The notes beneath the pieces were generated by a model. The model saw only the letters and a program-made list of their open reading frames with translations, had not been told where the DNA came from and did not search any database. The translations under genes were made by a program, and so were the position numbers. Shown one piece after another: positions 14,301 to 21,643 of a stretch of DNA of 64,000 nt. Location of the stretch: the IMG/VR virus record IMGVR_UViG_3300008262_000018, positions 57,097-121,096 of that record; one strand, 5' to 3'. The stretch's first letter is position 1. Every line of letters starts with the position of its first letter. Source of the stretch: a virus.

Positions 14301-15174
14301 AATAAATAGTATTGTAGAAGCATTAAAAGAATTGGATGAACATGCAGATGCAATTGCTGATAACAACCTCAAAAAAGATATCAACGATATCATGTTATTT
14401 AGTATCTTGCAATCTGGTTTACAGAATAGTAATATAGATTATAGAAAGGTGCTTAGCATTGAGCTTTATTCTGAAACATTAAAGAATATATTTGATTCTT
14501 TCAAAAACAATAATGTAACGTTAGATGCTGATCAAGTTTGGAGAACATTCCATCAAAACAACTGGAGTAACCGAGGTATAGTGAGTAAAGCGCCAGCTTG
14601 GTTAAAAGTAAAAGATGGTGGATTGATTACAGTTGGGTCAAGTAGTGCAATGGCTAAGGTTGATTACTTTGTTAAGTATGTAAAGAAAGATAATTTTACT
14701 AAAGAAGAGTTTAAGCAGTTACAGAAAGAAAAAAGAGCGTATGAAGCATTTGCACCTGTATTATATGAAAATACACAAGCTGTTGATGATAAAGGAAGAA
14801 TAGTGTTTATGCCTATTAATAAACTTGGAGATGGTCCTAGATTCTTAGAAATATACACTGATCCTGATACAGAATCAATACTAGAAGAAAACGACCATAA
14901 GAAATTAACAATTAATAAAAAGTCAAAAATGACACCTGGAGGTGGATGGTTTAAAGTGAGTGATATGCTTAATTCTGTTAAAGAGCAAAAAGATATGAAC
15001 ACTCTTGAATCTGAAGAAACAGAACAAGAAGGGATCAAAGAAGATGAATTCTTTAAACCAGCAGGTGATATTAAAACATTTGCAGATCTTCAAGCAGAAG
15101 CTGTAAGACAATTTAAAGAGCAACAGAAAAAGAAAAAGGACGATGAAGGTAATCCTTTCAAATGTAAAAAATAA
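2347..15174 (+). CDS. Giant crAss-like virion DNA-dependent RNA polymerase (single polypeptide)
   Basis: This 4275-aa protein is a multi-subunit-type RNA polymerase fused into one chain. The catalytic signature GSDFDIDKL is at 12319-12345 (Asp 3327, 3329 and 3331), the metal-binding DxDxD motif of the second double-psi barrel in crAss-like and YonO-type polymerases. Upstream is the matching segment GFRIPTQAPNS, and downstream is SGFVDGAKDPFVFDL, both typical of crAss-like enzymes. The N-terminal 300 residues hold hydrophobic stretches that may help membrane passage. A segment near residue 1820 reads YHEAFEAVW, like a decayed HExxH metalloprotease motif, followed by EMLADEF. Related phages often split this function over several proteins; here it is one ORF. 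The enzyme is presumably packaged, ejected, and transcribes early genes. Confidence 0.92.
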   Translation: MAENKLFEGMQLDQKLGMDEFEQQLDLEGLDKKPFEVTADTSLPRRIKTEEQALNALNDAFVRGTQATRGGSSGLYNPKIVPYNSVKKYLDMPYGYNYGLDNDNFYANQEHWLKTAGKGIMRFGIGTVAKVGEGAGFLLGLSNPLNWDGDVISNAADNGISQLFGALDQKTKEDWFPLYQEAEDREKGFWNRLFTDGDFWAGDIADGFAFAVSVFVPGMALSKLGLGAKVLRATAPLRIGTGIAEDAVINAGKVQNYLTRGAQIAKGIDKFTAWGTMTASESLFEAAEIKRNIINSLTQDEFGNYVINKETGRPYTEEEKKRIAGQNAQGAFLLNTALLGMTNIIQLRWLGKIFNEGAELSTKRIIGTKNLTDVLKLPSASGKISKFLDGKLGAFFSGLPTAIASEGFVEENFQLAIQRLTESYGKKGKVRDYLNVKELLGQVGSQTLKAILGDDPEASTSIGLGGLIGTSMSGVSNVMNFSREKVNNENLVTSYNNAQQNWLKFGNIYKTQTVETTDDSGNIVKTEKIVFDPQGRPEEDVEKVAGVLTGYRAVTSMLDESEKLKDGLIKTTMRDMAFAEFVKAHINAGIESNLLEKLDDVIKASPEEVVKLGFILDDNVADQVNRYKNLASKIMKQDKLINRDILFDNTPEDLARKNTLIDLASKQAVYENLRDEISKSQTELKNELIDTKNTSLSDGLVDQLNDLVYRINAQEEKLNSLKKTGEQSFAYTMANDVLNDLKSDLNDLLKNNELSVKDIKKGKDGFYKYEKKRRNRPGIVDQYNKKSKVKSELENYIDELGYEWAKYADAINGKDNFLKTYNEEVIEPLNNDLTKKEEVEKELASRPKVASATIKDSEGNDVDISFSEKDVYTRVNPTTKKTEKIQVESIDLEKGMVIVIAPNGTSITAPIKDFSQVLFNEQWKLEKVKEKPKAEPKEGQDPSETEEGLFTEIEDGKLTAEEEKYAQRPKFQEVGFGKTFGRQFNDPPANTIPNTENGSDRFYYFTAKHNVYNRYYFLKVVTADNDEFKIRDSKQNPDDIKVVLMKRTKTGEDQFRYDYVDKDNKIIPEGSATKNNIIYRSLIDINNLDIDRVKRDYTIGGLTDAEIQKAIDEHIAFQKDLAKRIKEGEEVFLKAVSTSPGVHTIMYSNEFDEKGNPKPAEQPLEGRIIARDPDFDDLRSANNPEINIDLRVVTADNVPAQGIRAGRLVMQEYTLENGRKIWGDNIYRVFNRQLDENEKENIYNALLRLSDLYIKKYGKKNFFGKKVKKSTKLSKEEESELNLITGYLKGVINWSKPKAKEKVSDKNFWISNGLHRGSTVVPFDRASITKNKEKLTKGLYHNVNSTYLKEDMSFTTLKFDKLGKASKDVKYDTYTEYLLAKREKGAPPVYTSLPLANSDIPQRTNAYIKWQEVGVKEDVVEDTKKREEKMDAASSALPKIDREINEFVSLKRKYLKIRGVEFKFTISKDSVVFSFKTEKGYEQKTDPIPLSEVPKRRDDLIQVISKRTGYKYGATAAFHKLTLETLEKEKKRKEEAKKKAEEAAKKKPSVSTDAKVKIEAKKAEIQKLEKEKSDLLTETKTSEKSEIDAIRDLLKIGNKFKIDGIDVTVIPYGTGMMISADGVLPIKGYVFRTKNLNEDELNNLTYILYQNNFKGNKNVPLSTSEIDAKINKAKQELAVLEGGAKPTEVTTEGPFFSIEDAVSNATIKDGIATAVVSTKNITTNEVAELYRAEVKIVGGNVQAAKRELSKKLLAQIDTIDDNDIPFRLATEQEVSELEDFDEYQKFMGEKLPQIPIQRVNNLIYGKALGAFLKGGIYIYNKASKGTGYHEAFEAVWASYLTDDEQFELIKEFRQREGSFTNPYTNITKPYAEATRYDVREMLADEFGPYIENESFSPKTVGEKTKNILQKLWEFIKSIFGLSKKDRKDFDTYVNKIFKKISKGGYKNAKPIRDVMTLAPSFKVAPGLNQQQTLDALEGINFYFFKELFLRGNTVDSIIRGLDKNEINKLLTNTFDTAFNQVVANANVVNTGVAKIVSEQKKALYDIFKANLKRYGVRFFELEEQDESKTNDPLGIRDSITIDPRKTTSVNVSLLLLSLPDIRTINGKLKHQLNDLGQPTLVDSSRVHTLLLNELSNVSFIVKEDGTKVNAFDQMIEKLDEKYMNTKLVDGKLVKDGTYREGYQWVNSLKIRLKYQDLKGNRIQTNELDIDDISLRVAFIKSFSNTKFIPDKMIVESDGFIYNFNPLINVNEDRIRKDWANNIKKQLISNKSKLFKLQKSGRYTVNQASDDYFMLVDYKDSVGLEPVLEGFRKLGIEFSATTTELSRYETTLREQYIQIVNRFEDKTITDLEDLFAKDVIGGRIDTLIGIESKFEGEDNVLSYYNADGEIQYSVGIPSLFGTTINILNKVNSLEELVTTAPWLGFINNEGKAELHPYQTNSMLLKPGGLLFNKDGKRKRASKDQELTYRVISGTGVSNVDGTNTAKLQFPERIALKIHYLLNNVTFTLINSDKSTEYGISLPSKLFVETSDVDNLLNDEDQKITNIYIDQLKDELAAAVFQKTDPQNIQYYSKGVFDLGHFRDILSDKVKDKFKKNILDEESKDFGDYEKFVEDNLKDIEKDIRTYLKAKVEETYNFLLENDIFYKPGSRGFWTDLKITDAIDNELLNKVLSIEPKTVKDRDGYTSDDIMKIAGYLAINEEISVTEQHKIVYGHPAMYKDLPKRANGPTSTKEALVEDSDIVSWQDNNMPRHDLKKRSEDVNQTINVVSYKDMDVVSIFYKEIAENIYKDLRNAGLSQEEAEKKVGARFDESNNITGFIIKNGEYTGSVSAYLKLTESDAMAMGMPDAIRDLLFASSKFTDERAAQWDYEIAYEKLVRSGTIKAKDGTTIKKSDPRYRKFSKAELADALEIYKVGDPGYIFEVLKPQYFGYGVTKNISHPVFLKHAVQPKFYRHVEGTQFEKLYIAAQSNKIDIIGFESGEKVGNVTTESGDFVPVYNDLGGTNIDETDGKYAFPEDLPIQTLYSRFYGIQVEQSNKPKKSVVRGTQVTKIIMTNFYENGLPINESIGTLIEDYNSTIDSIIKLGKEKLLKDLGLERDGKDYKTKDLSKLIEILRAEAESRDLPDNIIDAIDYIEDIENEEQSLLYSFDTIITREKIDNILNSIVDSRVISEKMNGKSSPQVASTLYESNPRSFMYVKDGVYTQLSKSALKTLTEEERKSIKMTSSDLKFYRKGKDGKTLSMEVYIAWPFGDQVTPEQMGLKLENGIYKVPEGALRNMDKEILRIIGFRIPTQAPNSIESIIIKGFTPATNGDMIVVPSEIVGKSGSDFDIDKLNLYMPNVEIDVDGNKYYGETEFNDFLYNNLVKRGLSADKAKQVIDTFTKDDYVQLNRTTFAEAGKYQKNAELSLNDISKRMQASDQTLEYIKKGIQAYNLNSKNRKYIRYIPEDTTTKQGLQNRLIRIMSDLILSPENYVQLVTPNSTATLKGLANRMSRLEAIANPDSLKQNEKSLTYLRSFIGTTKTRERYLTAKQMVGISALHSTFHAMAQKVGLKVKAEYKTKNIGYLIPKEEETTGKGRNKTTTLKAKTVEPIVIKLPHHPADEKTGLFSIGYKKAVDGQDISEMNSESTSGFVDGAKDPFVFDLKLSMNTASTWFYLRHMGVPESYIAALFSQPIIVDYFKKFAKNRSNFKKQNGENLSREELMFEAVAPYYDKVVKGGSLLATLNSIEESTFNVSFKNQRKNDILKQLDVIYNTFDEFTLSELEEAITLGEKADPKLQIAALLSYLRYNAQASYLSSFIAGIGFDTGKTATTQEAILQMSKWKKAEKQEFINNPNAIMDETFLGQLKAQKEDVFNMFRRFFITLSPDILNVFQKLYDKLDDPDTFLMRDDAYNLITRYQNHVLGYILHTTPFKTFDGTEKTLNQMYEDMFKGDNSIAKRLLDLKNSKDDTISENLFIKELMPLLTNNDIKTNNISLFRNRLDTFEINSIVEALKELDEHADAIADNNLKKDINDIMLFSILQSGLQNSNIDYRKVLSIELYSETLKNIFDSFKNNNVTLDADQVWRTFHQNNWSNRGIVSKAPAWLKVKDGGLITVGSSSAMAKVDYFVKYVKKDNFTKEEFKQLQKEKRAYEAFAPVLYENTQAVDDKGRIVFMPINKLGDGPRFLEIYTDPDTESILEENDHKKLTINKKSKMTPGGGWFKVSDMLNSVKEQKDMNTLESEETEQEGIKEDEFFKPAGDIKTFADLQAEAVRQFKEQQKKKKDDEGNPFKCKK

Positions 15175-15183
15175 GCAAACACT

Positions 15184-18100
15184 ATGGCAACTACAAATTG
15201 TGATGTAAAACAGAATGCTATTAGCTATTTAAAAAAGAAGAACGTAATTGATGATAGATTATTTATCACTAGTCCTCGTTTTTATATTGAGAATGATAAG
15301 CTTACCCAATATGCTAAACAAAAGTATGGATTGAAGATAGAAGGAAGCTTATTTGATAGAACACGTATTGTTTTTAAAGATGTCAATGTTCAAGATAAAT
15401 ATAAAGTAGTGCCGAATGATGAGCTCTTTAATGAGCTTCAAGAAAGATATGATGAAGTAGAAGCTGTAAAAGAAGAAACTAAAGTTGTAGAAGTTAAACC
15501 AGGAGTAGAAGAACTATTTGATTCTAATCCTGAATTAGCTAATCAAGTATATGAAGCTTTAGAGTTTAATACGTCAATAGTTCCTAATAAAGTAGTTAGT
15601 ATTAATAATACTAATTTTGGAGATGAAACACCAAGTAATGAAAATGAAATAAGTTTTAATCTAAAAGATATAGAAATTGAAGAGTTCAATGATATTATTA
15701 CTAAAAATAAAGCAACTATATACTTTACTATATCTGATAAAAAAGCATTAACATTTGGAAAAAGGGCAAATGGCACTATAGGTCAAATGATGCTGCAAAA
15801 AAAAGATAATATTGTTACTATATCAAGTGTAGCCCTTTATAGTCCTAATGTAAGAGTTGGAGAAATACAGTTAAAAATTAATGAAGGAAAAGGAATAGGT
15901 AAATATATTTATGAACTAGTAGGTGATAAACTTTTAGATAACGGATTGATTTTAAAATCTGACACCTCTATGAGTATAGGTGCAAAGAATGTTTGGGATT
16001 ATTTTGTAAAAAACAATAAAGCTGAAAAAACAAAAGATAACACATATTTTTATAAAGGTAATCAAATAACCCCACAACAAAAACAACAAGCTTTACAACT
16101 ATACTCTCAATACTTAGATACTATATTTCCTGATAGTAAAGTAAAAGATATTGTTTATAGAGGAGGTAATTTAGGATCAAAACAACCCCAAGATGTAGAA
16201 GCTTTTACTACTAATAAATTTTATGCTGAATATAGAGCAGGACAAAATAACACAAATGTTTATCCTGCTGTTTTGAATATAAAAGATTCTGAATTAATTG
16301 AGAAAAAAGAAACTAGAACTTTATCTTTAGATAGAGATGAATTTCAATATGAAGATTATGGGTTTACTGATAACAAAGATCAAACTAAACAACTTGGTAA
16401 TTTTTACACAGTAAAAGAAAATAATAGACATATACTAGGAAACAAACAAGACATAGAAGGATTTAAAGAGTTTGTAAAAGAACAACCCAAAGAAAAAAAA
16501 GAAGAAGAAGTTTCTAAAGTAGATTTAGCAGAAGCTCTTGATGATGACTTTATATTTAATGACGATACATTTGGAGATACAATACAAGATGAATCAGAAG
16601 ATGGTATTGAATACCAACTCACTGAAGATGAGCCTATTGTAAATACTCCACCTGATATGTCTATAGATGAGAAGATAGAAAGATTCTTACAAAAGATAGG
16701 AGTATCTGTAAATACAGTGCAAGAGATTAGAGACTCCACTGGTAGACTTGTAGATGCAAATGCTAAAGCAGATATGCTTAATAAAGTGATAGAAGTTGTT
16801 TCTGATAGACAGCTTCTTGATACTCTACCTGAAGAAGCAGCTCACTTTTTTGTAAACATGCTAGGCACTAGCAACCCTCTTTATAAAAAGATGTTTGATA
16901 AGATTACTGATTATCAAATATATGCACGCACTGTTGAGGTTTATAAAAAGAATAAAGATTATAGAAATGCTGATGGCACACTTAACATTAATAAGTTAAA
17001 GAAGGAAGCTATTGGTAAAGTGATTGCTCAACACATTATAGGAAATGAGAAAGGTATTGAATCAGAGAAAAACTTAGGTTTTTTAATGAATATCTGGAAT
17101 CAAATCTGGGACTTTGTTAAATCATTCTTTATTCAAGCTGAAGAGAATCCTTTTGAAACTTCTGCAAAAGCAATAGTGGAAGCTAATGTTGATGAGCTTA
17201 GTACAGACTTCACTGAGAACGAGTTGTTTTATCAGATGAATGAACCTCTAACAGGATTGTTAGCTGATCAAGAAAATATTAAACTAGATGATACTGTAGA
17301 CCCACGTACAGGTCAAAAAAGACACATCTACACTTATAAAGGAGAACAAGCTAAAGGTAGTGTAACAACATATTATGTTGATGCTTGGCTAAAAAAGATA
17401 TTTAGATCAGATCAAAGGTCGCAGGTTCAAAAAATGATTGACTTAGCCAAAGCTGATTATGGTGATGTTATTCATGATCAAATAAAAAAATTGTTTCAGA
17501 GTTGGACTAATGAAGATGGTACAAAAAGAAGTGTGCAAGCTTCTATAGAAAAAGTTGTACCAGCTGGTCCTATATATAATTTGTTGAATACATATGTTCA
17601 ACAAATTATGAATCAATACGATAGTAACACTAAGTTTTTTGCTGAGATGAAAATATTTGATCAGCAAAAGAAAATTGCAGGTAGTGTCGATTTAGTTGTA
17701 GTGAAGCTTAATGAATATAACGAACAAGTTGTAGATATATACGATTGGAAATCTCAGGAAATATTTAGAGATCAAGAAGACATAAAGCCATACAAAGAAC
17801 CAATGTATAGAATTCAGCTTGAAAACTACAAGAAGATTCTTCAGAAACAATATGGGTTTAAGAATTTTGATAGGGTGAGGGCTATTCCTATTAGAACAAG
17901 CTTTATATACAAAGACAATCAAATATATAATATAAAGTCTATTGAAATAGGTAGTGTAGATCCTACTAAAATTCCTGATGATAAAAACTATTTGCTTCCT
18001 GTCACTTTAAAAACTGAATCTACAGGACAAGAGGATTTGGATAGATTGATCTCTAAGCTGAACGCTATTCTTTCAAAGATTGAAAACTTTAAATACTCAT

Positions 18101-21100
18101 CAGAAGAAAGATATAAGAAGAGAGAAGAGATAAATCAGTTGAGAGTTGCTATTAGAGACTTACAATTAAGAAATAGGATTGATAAGTTTATTGCTGTTGG
18201 TTTAACTAATTACAAAAAGTATAGTGAAAGACTAGCTTCTGAAAAGCTTACAGGTAAAGAGATATTTGAAGCTCTTAGAATATTAGGTGTATTTACAGAA
18301 AGTAGTGAGTTGTTAAGAGATATGCGTGAGGAATATTACAAAGTGCTTTCAGAAAAAGGTGATAAAAAAGAATTAGCAAAGTTTGAAGCTGTTAATAAAA
18401 ACTTTGCAACAATGGTGTCAAAAGTTAATGGTCTTATTAAAGATATTAACAGATATCAAAATGAAAAAGTAAAAGCAAAAGCAGATGAAAAAGGTATAAA
18501 GAACATACTTGATCCTGAATCTGCTATAGGTGTGTTACCAGGATGGTTACAAGCTTTAAGTAATATCAATAGAAATTCTTTTAAATTATTCTCAAATCTG
18601 TTACGAAGAGCTCAAACAAAAAGAGATGTTAAATATGAAGATTCTCTTAAGAAATTAAAACAGCTAAAAGTTAATTATATTAAATGGGCTGAATCAAAAG
18701 GTCTTAGTGCAACTCAAGGTATTAATAAGATTCTTCAACTAGATGAAAAAGGAAACTGGAATGGTAACTTTATAAATAAGTATAAGAAAGAGTTTAGAGA
18801 TTTAAAAAAGGAAAGTATTCAAAAAGAAGATATAAAATGGCTTTTAGAAAATCTTGAATATGATGAAGAAGCATATAAACAAAAAGAAAAAGAACAAATA
18901 GATTTTATAAAGTCTGTTCAATATTATCTTGATGAAAAAGAAAATGAAGAAGTAATTAAAAAAAGGATAAAAGAGTGGGTTGATTTGCATAGAGTTATAG
19001 ATCCTAATGGTAAAATTAATCGAAAAGCATTATTAAATAAACAAAATAGATTTTTAAAAGGAAGTGATAAATGGTTAAGTAATGAGTGGAATGATCTACA
19101 AAAAGCTGAGAATAAACCACTTAAAGAAATGTATGATTATTTTCAATCTTTGTTAGAGTATTCTAAGAAGCTTGGAATGTTAGATGGTAATGTTCGTGGA
19201 TTTATTCCAGCAATGAATGCTGATAAAATTGATCAGTTTGCTTTTGGATCTATATCTGATTTGTTTAGTAAAAAAGGATTCTTTGAAGATTTAGAGATAG
19301 ATAGTGGTACACAATACACTCCGCAAATTGACCCAACAGATGGAACTATAGTGAATAAAATACCAGTGTATTTTACTAAAGATCTTGGTGTTAAAAGAGA
19401 GGATGGAACAATGGATTATTCTAAAAAGTCAAGAGATCTTTTTAAAATATTTGGAGTGTGGGCTGGGCATATGTACAACTATGAACAAATGCAACAGCTT
19501 GAGGATGATGCAATTATGATAGTAAATGTTGAAGCAAATAAGAAAAGCTTAGTTACAAATATGTTTGGTGATCCTGTTTCAGAAAATGGAATTGTAAAAA
19601 CAATAGATAAAAATGATAGAAATGCTAAATTATTAGAAGATTTTGTAAACTATTATTTATACGATAAACAAAGCGACACTTTAAATGATGTTAAATTTAA
19701 GGTGGGCAAAAAAGAGTATTCATTGCTTAAGACAACACAATCAGCAATGAGCTGGTTTAGTTTAAAGACACTTGGTTTAAATCCTATATCTGGTACTGCA
19801 AACTTTGTAGGTGGTCTTGGTAATATACTATTCACTGCACAAAAAGGTATAATGTATACCAAAAAAACATGGGCAGAAGCTACTTATAAATTAACGTCTA
19901 GAGATAAAAAAACTTGGGCAGCACTAGATTACTTTAGTGTTTTAGCTGAAGGAAAAGGTCAATCGTTAATTCAGCAACTATCTTTATCATCAACAAGTAA
20001 GATTTTAAATAAAAATAATGCATATATCATTCAGAGAATTTCAGATAGAGGAGTTGAATACCCATCAGCTGTAGCTTTGATGTTAGAACATATGTTAGAT
20101 GGTGATAAAATAGTTAGTATTCAACAGTATGTAAAGAATAAATATAACTACAATGAAACTTTTTACAGTCTTCCTAAAAGTGAACGTAATGATTTAAAGA
20201 AAAAAATAGAAGATGAGGTGGGTGAGTTGAAAAAAACAAAAAGTTTATTAGTTGTAGGACAGGTGAATAAAGAAGGCGAATTTGAATTACCAGGTATTAC
20301 AAAAGAAAGCGAGGCATATGCTGCTTTTAGAGACAAGATAAAAGGTGTTAATAAAAAGATCATTGGTAACCAAACGCGTGAAGATATAAATAAAGTAAGA
20401 ACTACTATGCTTGGTAATGCGATGATGCAATTTAGAAACTGGATTCCAGAAATGGTGGAAGAAAGATTTGATGGTTTAAAGTTTGATGAAGAATTGCAGA
20501 CATGGACATATGGAAGAGCTAATGCTTTTTTTAGCGATCTATTTTCAAAGAGAGCCTTGCTTTTAGGTAAAGCATTAATAACAGGACTTGGTGAAGGATC
20601 TGTAATAAAACTTGCTAAACAGAAATATCAAGACATGAAAGCTGAAGCCTATGAAAAAGGAAAGTCTTTTGATATTACAGAAGGAGAGTTTATAGACTTA
20701 TATATAGGTAATATTAGAGCTTTAATGAGTGAAATAATGGTAATTATTGGTGTTTTAACTTTATTAACTTCAATTACTGGTGGAGATGATGATAAAAAAA
20801 CAGGAGTTAAAAAATACTTATCAAGAGCTTTGAAAAAATATTATAATGAATTTGCTTTTTATTACAATCCAAAAGAGTTAACAAAAATTATAGACCAACC
20901 ACTTCCTGTACTTGGTTTAGCTAATGATTTTATGACATTTGGTTATGACTTTACAAAAGAAATTGTAGCTAAAGGTGTAGGAAATGAAGACTGGGAAAAA
21001 GAAGCTAAACCTTTAAAATACTTTAATAAAATGGTTCCCATAGGTAAAGAAGCAATGATGTGGATGGCAGTGTATGATGATGACTTTAGAAAAGAATGGG

Positions 21101-21117
21101 ATATAAGAATTCAATAA
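15184..21117 (+). CDS. Large polyvalent virion cargo protein with PD-(D/E)XK nuclease, GNAT-like and membrane segments
   Basis: This 1977-aa protein follows the polymerase after 9 nt. Modules seen in order: near residues 220-285 a segment EGKGIGKYIYELV resembling the acetyl-CoA loop of GNAT acetyltransferases; then VYRGGN...AFTTNKFYAEYRAG, which weakly recalls ADP-ribosyltransferase-type phage domains; near 540 LPEEAAHFFV, a helical motif common in crAss-like cargo proteins; then a PD-(D/E)XK core GSVDLVVV (Asp836) with DIYDWKS (Asp854, Lys856) and a downstream QLENY; long coiled coils; and a C-terminal hydrophobic stretch IMVIIGVLTLLTS. It is probably ejected with the RNA polymerase. The nuclease could act on host DNA or process phage DNA; that is inference. 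Confidence 0.85.
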   Translation: MATTNCDVKQNAISYLKKKNVIDDRLFITSPRFYIENDKLTQYAKQKYGLKIEGSLFDRTRIVFKDVNVQDKYKVVPNDELFNELQERYDEVEAVKEETKVVEVKPGVEELFDSNPELANQVYEALEFNTSIVPNKVVSINNTNFGDETPSNENEISFNLKDIEIEEFNDIITKNKATIYFTISDKKALTFGKRANGTIGQMMLQKKDNIVTISSVALYSPNVRVGEIQLKINEGKGIGKYIYELVGDKLLDNGLILKSDTSMSIGAKNVWDYFVKNNKAEKTKDNTYFYKGNQITPQQKQQALQLYSQYLDTIFPDSKVKDIVYRGGNLGSKQPQDVEAFTTNKFYAEYRAGQNNTNVYPAVLNIKDSELIEKKETRTLSLDRDEFQYEDYGFTDNKDQTKQLGNFYTVKENNRHILGNKQDIEGFKEFVKEQPKEKKEEEVSKVDLAEALDDDFIFNDDTFGDTIQDESEDGIEYQLTEDEPIVNTPPDMSIDEKIERFLQKIGVSVNTVQEIRDSTGRLVDANAKADMLNKVIEVVSDRQLLDTLPEEAAHFFVNMLGTSNPLYKKMFDKITDYQIYARTVEVYKKNKDYRNADGTLNINKLKKEAIGKVIAQHIIGNEKGIESEKNLGFLMNIWNQIWDFVKSFFIQAEENPFETSAKAIVEANVDELSTDFTENELFYQMNEPLTGLLADQENIKLDDTVDPRTGQKRHIYTYKGEQAKGSVTTYYVDAWLKKIFRSDQRSQVQKMIDLAKADYGDVIHDQIKKLFQSWTNEDGTKRSVQASIEKVVPAGPIYNLLNTYVQQIMNQYDSNTKFFAEMKIFDQQKKIAGSVDLVVVKLNEYNEQVVDIYDWKSQEIFRDQEDIKPYKEPMYRIQLENYKKILQKQYGFKNFDRVRAIPIRTSFIYKDNQIYNIKSIEIGSVDPTKIPDDKNYLLPVTLKTESTGQEDLDRLISKLNAILSKIENFKYSSEERYKKREEINQLRVAIRDLQLRNRIDKFIAVGLTNYKKYSERLASEKLTGKEIFEALRILGVFTESSELLRDMREEYYKVLSEKGDKKELAKFEAVNKNFATMVSKVNGLIKDINRYQNEKVKAKADEKGIKNILDPESAIGVLPGWLQALSNINRNSFKLFSNLLRRAQTKRDVKYEDSLKKLKQLKVNYIKWAESKGLSATQGINKILQLDEKGNWNGNFINKYKKEFRDLKKESIQKEDIKWLLENLEYDEEAYKQKEKEQIDFIKSVQYYLDEKENEEVIKKRIKEWVDLHRVIDPNGKINRKALLNKQNRFLKGSDKWLSNEWNDLQKAENKPLKEMYDYFQSLLEYSKKLGMLDGNVRGFIPAMNADKIDQFAFGSISDLFSKKGFFEDLEIDSGTQYTPQIDPTDGTIVNKIPVYFTKDLGVKREDGTMDYSKKSRDLFKIFGVWAGHMYNYEQMQQLEDDAIMIVNVEANKKSLVTNMFGDPVSENGIVKTIDKNDRNAKLLEDFVNYYLYDKQSDTLNDVKFKVGKKEYSLLKTTQSAMSWFSLKTLGLNPISGTANFVGGLGNILFTAQKGIMYTKKTWAEATYKLTSRDKKTWAALDYFSVLAEGKGQSLIQQLSLSSTSKILNKNNAYIIQRISDRGVEYPSAVALMLEHMLDGDKIVSIQQYVKNKYNYNETFYSLPKSERNDLKKKIEDEVGELKKTKSLLVVGQVNKEGEFELPGITKESEAYAAFRDKIKGVNKKIIGNQTREDINKVRTTMLGNAMMQFRNWIPEMVEERFDGLKFDEELQTWTYGRANAFFSDLFSKRALLLGKALITGLGEGSVIKLAKQKYQDMKAEAYEKGKSFDITEGEFIDLYIGNIRALMSEIMVIIGVLTLLTSITGGDDDKKTGVKKYLSRALKKYYNEFAFYYNPKELTKIIDQPLPVLGLANDFMTFGYDFTKEIVAKGVGNEDWEKEAKPLKYFNKMVPIGKEAMMWMAVYDDDFRKEWDIRIQ

Positions 21118-21120
21118 TAA

Positions 21121-21143
21121 AAGGGGAGAATTTATCTCCCCTT
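21121..21143. terminator. Bidirectional terminator between the late + block and the replication - block
   Basis: A 9-bp stem AAGGGGAGA / TCTCCCCTT with a 5-nt loop, followed by a T run on the + side and an A run (T on the other strand) on the - side. It lies 3 nt after the stop of the 1977-aa gene and just before the stop of the converging - strand gene, so it can stop transcription from both directions. Confidence 0.9.
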
Positions 21144-21146
21144 TTT

Positions 21147-21365
21147 TTACCACCATGTGTAGCTTACACTAAAGAAAATAAAGCCTACTGTTACTGTATG
21201 ATATGGATTGACAATAACTTCATTGTTTTTTGTTACACCATCGCATTTATTTATGCATTCATAACTAATTCCTAATAAACATAATTCTTTACTTAAAAAA
21301 CCAATATGAATTCTTTTCATATTGAATTTTCTGTTATCTACTTTTAAATCACTTGCTTTAATCAT
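21147..21365 (-). CDS. Hypothetical small protein at the end of the replication operon
   Basis: A 72-aa protein with no recognised domain. Its start overlaps the stop codon of the preceding 90-aa gene in an ATGA arrangement, which suggests translational coupling. The C-terminal half is hydrophobic (TVTVGFIFFSVSYTWW) and could touch a membrane. It is the last gene before the convergent terminator. Confidence 0.6.
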   Translation of the reverse strand: MIKASDLKVDNRKFNMKRIHIGFLSKELCLLGISYECINKCDGVTKNNEVIVNPYHTVTVGFIFFSVSYTWW

Positions 21366-21634
21366 AACTGTTTGTTTTTTAAAGTTTTATCAATTAATAA
21401 ATCATCTCCCTCTTTTACAGAACTAAATCTCACTGCTACATCTTTATTGTAATAGTCGATATAGATTCTTTTTTTGGATTTAGCCCTAGTCTGTAAGATA
21501 TTAACTGTGACTCCTAATTTTTTACTAGCTGTTCTATAATTAGAAAATACACCAATTAATTTTTTGTTTTCTGGGTCATAAATTTTAACACACGTTCCTG
21601 CATCTAAATATTCGCATAAATCTTGTACAAGCAT
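21362..21634 (-). CDS. Small protein resembling a NUMOD1-type DNA-binding module
   Basis: A 90-aa protein. Residues 17-60 (KIYDPENKKLIGVFSNYRTA and onward) follow the pattern of NUMOD1-like helix-turn-helix modules, which usually accompany homing endonucleases: a 'variable, Tyr/Asp, Asn/Gly, Phe, Ser, Ala-Ala' strand-helix followed by a second helix with Leu-Gly-Val. No nuclease domain is attached. It lies 9 nt after the radical SAM gene and overlaps the next gene. A DNA-binding role is likely but not proven; the family assignment is tentative. Confidence 0.5.
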   Translation of the reverse strand: MLVQDLCEYLDAGTCVKIYDPENKKLIGVFSNYRTASKKLGVTVNILQTRAKSKKRIYIDYYNKDVAVRFSSVKEGDDLLIDKTLKNKQL

Positions 21635-21643
21635 GTTTCAAAA

